A stretch of DNA of 64,000 nt, taken from Rhodothermus sp. Lineage in GTDB: Bacteria > Bacteroidota > Rhodothermia > Rhodothermales > Rhodothermaceae. The notes below the pieces were generated by a model, which was not told the origin of the DNA, made no database searches, and saw nothing but the letters and a program-made list of their open reading frames with translations. A program made the position numbers and the translations under genes. The stretch is taken from assembly GCA_026989375.1 (NCBI GenBank), contig JALSJJ010000099.1, forward strand, positions 1 through 64,000, given 5' to 3'. This document shows positions 62,495-64,000 of this stretch, piece after piece; positions within the stretch are counted from its first letter, which is position 1; every line of letters starts with the position of its first letter.

Positions 62495-63700
62495 TTAATC
62501 TATCGCAGAAAAATCGGCTCCGAAAAGTCCTTCGGCAGCCAGTGTTTCAAGCTCTTCCTCGGAGAATCCGGCTTCCTGCAACACCTTGCGGGTGTGGGCC
62601 CCCGGCGGAGGGCCCACATGCCGGTAGTCGGGCAGCGTCTTCGAAAACCGTACAGGAAAGCCGACCTGACGCTGGGCGGGACCGTCTGGGCGTGGGACGG
62701 TGACCATCAGCGCGCGCGCCTGCACCTGTGGATGTTGCGTCATTTCTTCCAGGGTCAGCACCGGCTCCACACACACGTCCCGCTCGGAAAAGATAGCCTG
62801 CCATTCGGCCAGCGTTCGGGTAGCGATCACCTGCTGAATCTCCTTTTTAAGGCGTTGCTGGACGGCTGCATCCCAGACGTTGTAGCCGTACGGTGCCAGT
62901 TCGGGTCGACCGATGGCTTCGCAGAAGCCTTCCCAGAACTTGGGCTCCAGGCCAGCTACCGTCAGGTAGCGCCCATCGCGCGTGCGATAGCAGTCGTAGA
63001 AGCTGCCCCCGTTCAGGGGTTCGGTCTCGTAGCCCGGTAGATGGCCCGCAGCCAGAAAGCCGCTGACGGCCAGTCCATTGAAGGCGATGGCACAGTCGAG
63101 CAACGCCAGGTCCAGGTACTGTCCTTCGCCGGTGCGCTGGCGATGCACAACAGCGGCCAGGATGGCCAGGGCCGCAAACAATCCACCAGCCATGTCGGCC
63201 AGGGGCACGCCGGAGGGTACCGGTCCGCTCTCCCGACGGCCACTGTGGCTCAGCAGGCCGGAAAGTGCTTGATAGTTCAGGTCATGCCCGGCCCGTGTGC
63301 GATAGGGCCCGGTCTGGCCATAGCCGGTGATAGAGCAGTAAATCAACGCGGGATTATCGGTAGCCAGCGTTTCGTAGTCCAGGCCCAGCCGTTGCATGAC
63401 ACCTGGCCGAAAGCCTTCCACCACGACGTCATAGTGTGGCACAAGCCGACGTACCACGTTGGCCGCTTCTGGATGCTTCAGGTCAAGCACTACCGACCGT
63501 TTGGAGCGGTGGACCCAGGCATGGCCGGCTGCCGTCCCGGTTTCGTCGTAGGGGGGCGCCAGGTGCATCAGGTCGGGTCGGTCAGGCGATTCGATGCGCA
63601 CCACTTCAGCCCCCAGGTCGGCCAGTAGCAGCGTTGCGAATGGCCCGGGCAGCAATGTCGTGAAGTCCAGTACGCGCAGCGCATGCAATGGTCCTGGCAT
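62495..63700 (-). CDS. CaiB/BaiF family CoA-transferase or racemase
   Basis: A 401-residue family III CoA-transferase-like protein: LRVLDFTTLLPGPFATLLLADLGAEVVRIE, RSKRSVVLDLKHPEAANVVRRLV, DVVVEGFRPGVMQRLGLDYE, ALIYCSITGYGQTGPYRTRAGHDLNYQALSG (with the active Asp in AGHDLNY) and YLTVAGLEPKFWEGFC. Relatives include alpha-methylacyl-CoA racemase and carnitine/formyl CoA-transferases; the substrate is unknown. The frame opens at GTG 63709, overlapping the TetR stop; ATG 63700 was chosen. Confidence 0.88.
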   Translation of the reverse strand: MPGPLHALRVLDFTTLLPGPFATLLLADLGAEVVRIESPDRPDLMHLAPPYDETGTAAGHAWVHRSKRSVVLDLKHPEAANVVRRLVPHYDVVVEGFRPGVMQRLGLDYETLATDNPALIYCSITGYGQTGPYRTRAGHDLNYQALSGLLSHSGRRESGPVPSGVPLADMAGGLFAALAILAAVVHRQRTGEGQYLDLALLDCAIAFNGLAVSGFLAAGHLPGYETEPLNGGSFYDCYRTRDGRYLTVAGLEPKFWEGFCEAIGRPELAPYGYNVWDAAVQQRLKKEIQQVIATRTLAEWQAIFSERDVCVEPVLTLEEMTQHPQVQARALMVTVPRPDGPAQRQVGFPVRFSKTLPDYRHVGPPPGAHTRKVLQEAGFSEEELETLAAEGLFGADFSAID

Positions 63701-63705
63701 CGCCC

Positions 63706-64000
63706 TCACGCGTTGATCGAAACAGAAGATTCCCGCTCCACGCCCCGCAGGCTACGCAGCAACAGCGGCATCAGCCAGGTGGCTACAGCCTTCGGCGTCT
63801 CCTTGTCGGTCAGACGACGCCAGCAATGGACGCCCTGCACCAGACCGATGCACATCTGTGCCACCACGTTCGGCTCGGCGGTCTCCACAAAAATGCCCTG
63901 CGCCATGCCTTCTGCAATCACTGCTCTCCAGCAGTTCTCGTACTGCCGGAGCAGCTCCTCAAGGTTCATGGGAAGCACCTGGTGCAGTGTCTCCCGGGTT
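63706..64000 (-). CDS. TetR-family regulator (3' end of gene; 5' end beyond window)
   Basis: The frame stays open to the last base, and TRETLHQVLPMNLEELLRQY continues upstream, so the gene's N-terminal DNA-binding part lies outside the window. The visible 98 residues (ENCWRAVIAEGMAQGIFVE, NVVAQMCIGLVQGVHCWRRL, AVATWLMPLLLRSLRG) resemble the C-terminal ligand-binding half of TetR regulators of acyl-CoA metabolism. The start listed by simple frame finding (63978, GTG) is internal. Its stop overlaps the CaiB start region, so it probably controls its own operon with CaiB and SCP2. Confidence 0.7.
   Translation of the reverse strand, partial: TRETLHQVLPMNLEELLRQYENCWRAVIAEGMAQGIFVETAEPNVVAQMCIGLVQGVHCWRRLTDKETPKAVATWLMPLLLRSLRGVERESSVSINA

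Noticed and set aside
1-64000. CRISPR arrays, insertion sequences, rRNA
   Set aside because: No regularly spaced identical repeats, transposase frames or rRNA segments were seen in the whole window.

Overview
The window looks like chromosomal DNA from a moderately GC-rich thermophile of the Rhodothermota/Bacteroidota lineage, most like Rhodothermus. This is inferred from gene content and was not computed. The evidence is a Thermus-type NADP isocitrate dehydrogenase, a SusC/SusD pair, a DUF4249/TonB-receptor pair, a type IX secretion sorting domain, DUF4293, an Lnb-type (DUF4105) protein, menaquinone synthesis and Bacteroidota-like -7 boxes (TAnnTTTG). I see no tRNA, rRNA, CRISPR array, insertion sequence or prophage.

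Layout. 1-6.7 kb: the end of a NUDIX gene, icd, dnaG and a large secreted beta-helix protein with a C-terminal sorting domain, followed by a 0.9 kb ORF-poor gap. 7.5-17.8 kb: gpmI, endonuclease III with an added zinc ribbon, an Lnb-like membrane protein, an export cluster on the minus strand (seven-SLBB outer-membrane exporter, flippase, glycosyltransferase) and a ComA-family protein. 17.9-23.6 kb: thiE, nrnA-pepA (overlapping), a two-hairpin region that may be an RNA or attenuator, a second glycosyltransferase and a convergent EamA transporter. 23.6-26.2 kb: DUF4293 and an ExbB/small membrane protein/ExbD/ExbD energy-transduction operon. 26.2-27.5 kb: an ORF-poor gap containing one small ORF with a strong ribosome binding site.

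27.5-38 kb: a PolX-family gene whose polymerase residues are all replaced, coupled to a divergent penicillin-acylase-like gene; an M14 peptidase, CvpA and YqeY; then three overlapping envelope genes: a metallopeptidase/propeller/outer-membrane-barrel fusion, a BamB-like propeller lipoprotein and a PEGA-like protein. 38-46.6 kb: fused acyl-CoA mutase IcmF, menB, a phosphopantetheinyl transferase, Mn superoxide dismutase, a small PH-like protein, rsmB and a lipoprotein. 46.7-55.9 kb: SusD and SusC, with a promoter and three direct repeats at an exact 21-bp period; the DUF4249/TonB-receptor pair; and a GDPD phosphodiesterase. 56-64 kb: gyrA (Ala at position 83), lysine 6-aminotransferase and lipA diverging around a perfect 18-bp palindrome, a lone Phd-like antitoxin, a DUF2892 protein, and a TetR-CaiB-SCP2 operon cut by the window end.

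Together the genes cover central metabolism and replication with a heavy share of cell-envelope functions: nutrient uptake across the outer membrane powered by TonB/Exb, polysaccharide export, lipoprotein maturation and secreted proteins. The best candidates for undescribed biology are the coupled metallopeptidase-barrel/propeller/PEGA module, the polymerase-dead PolX, the 21-bp repeat operator at susC and the lat/lipA palindrome.
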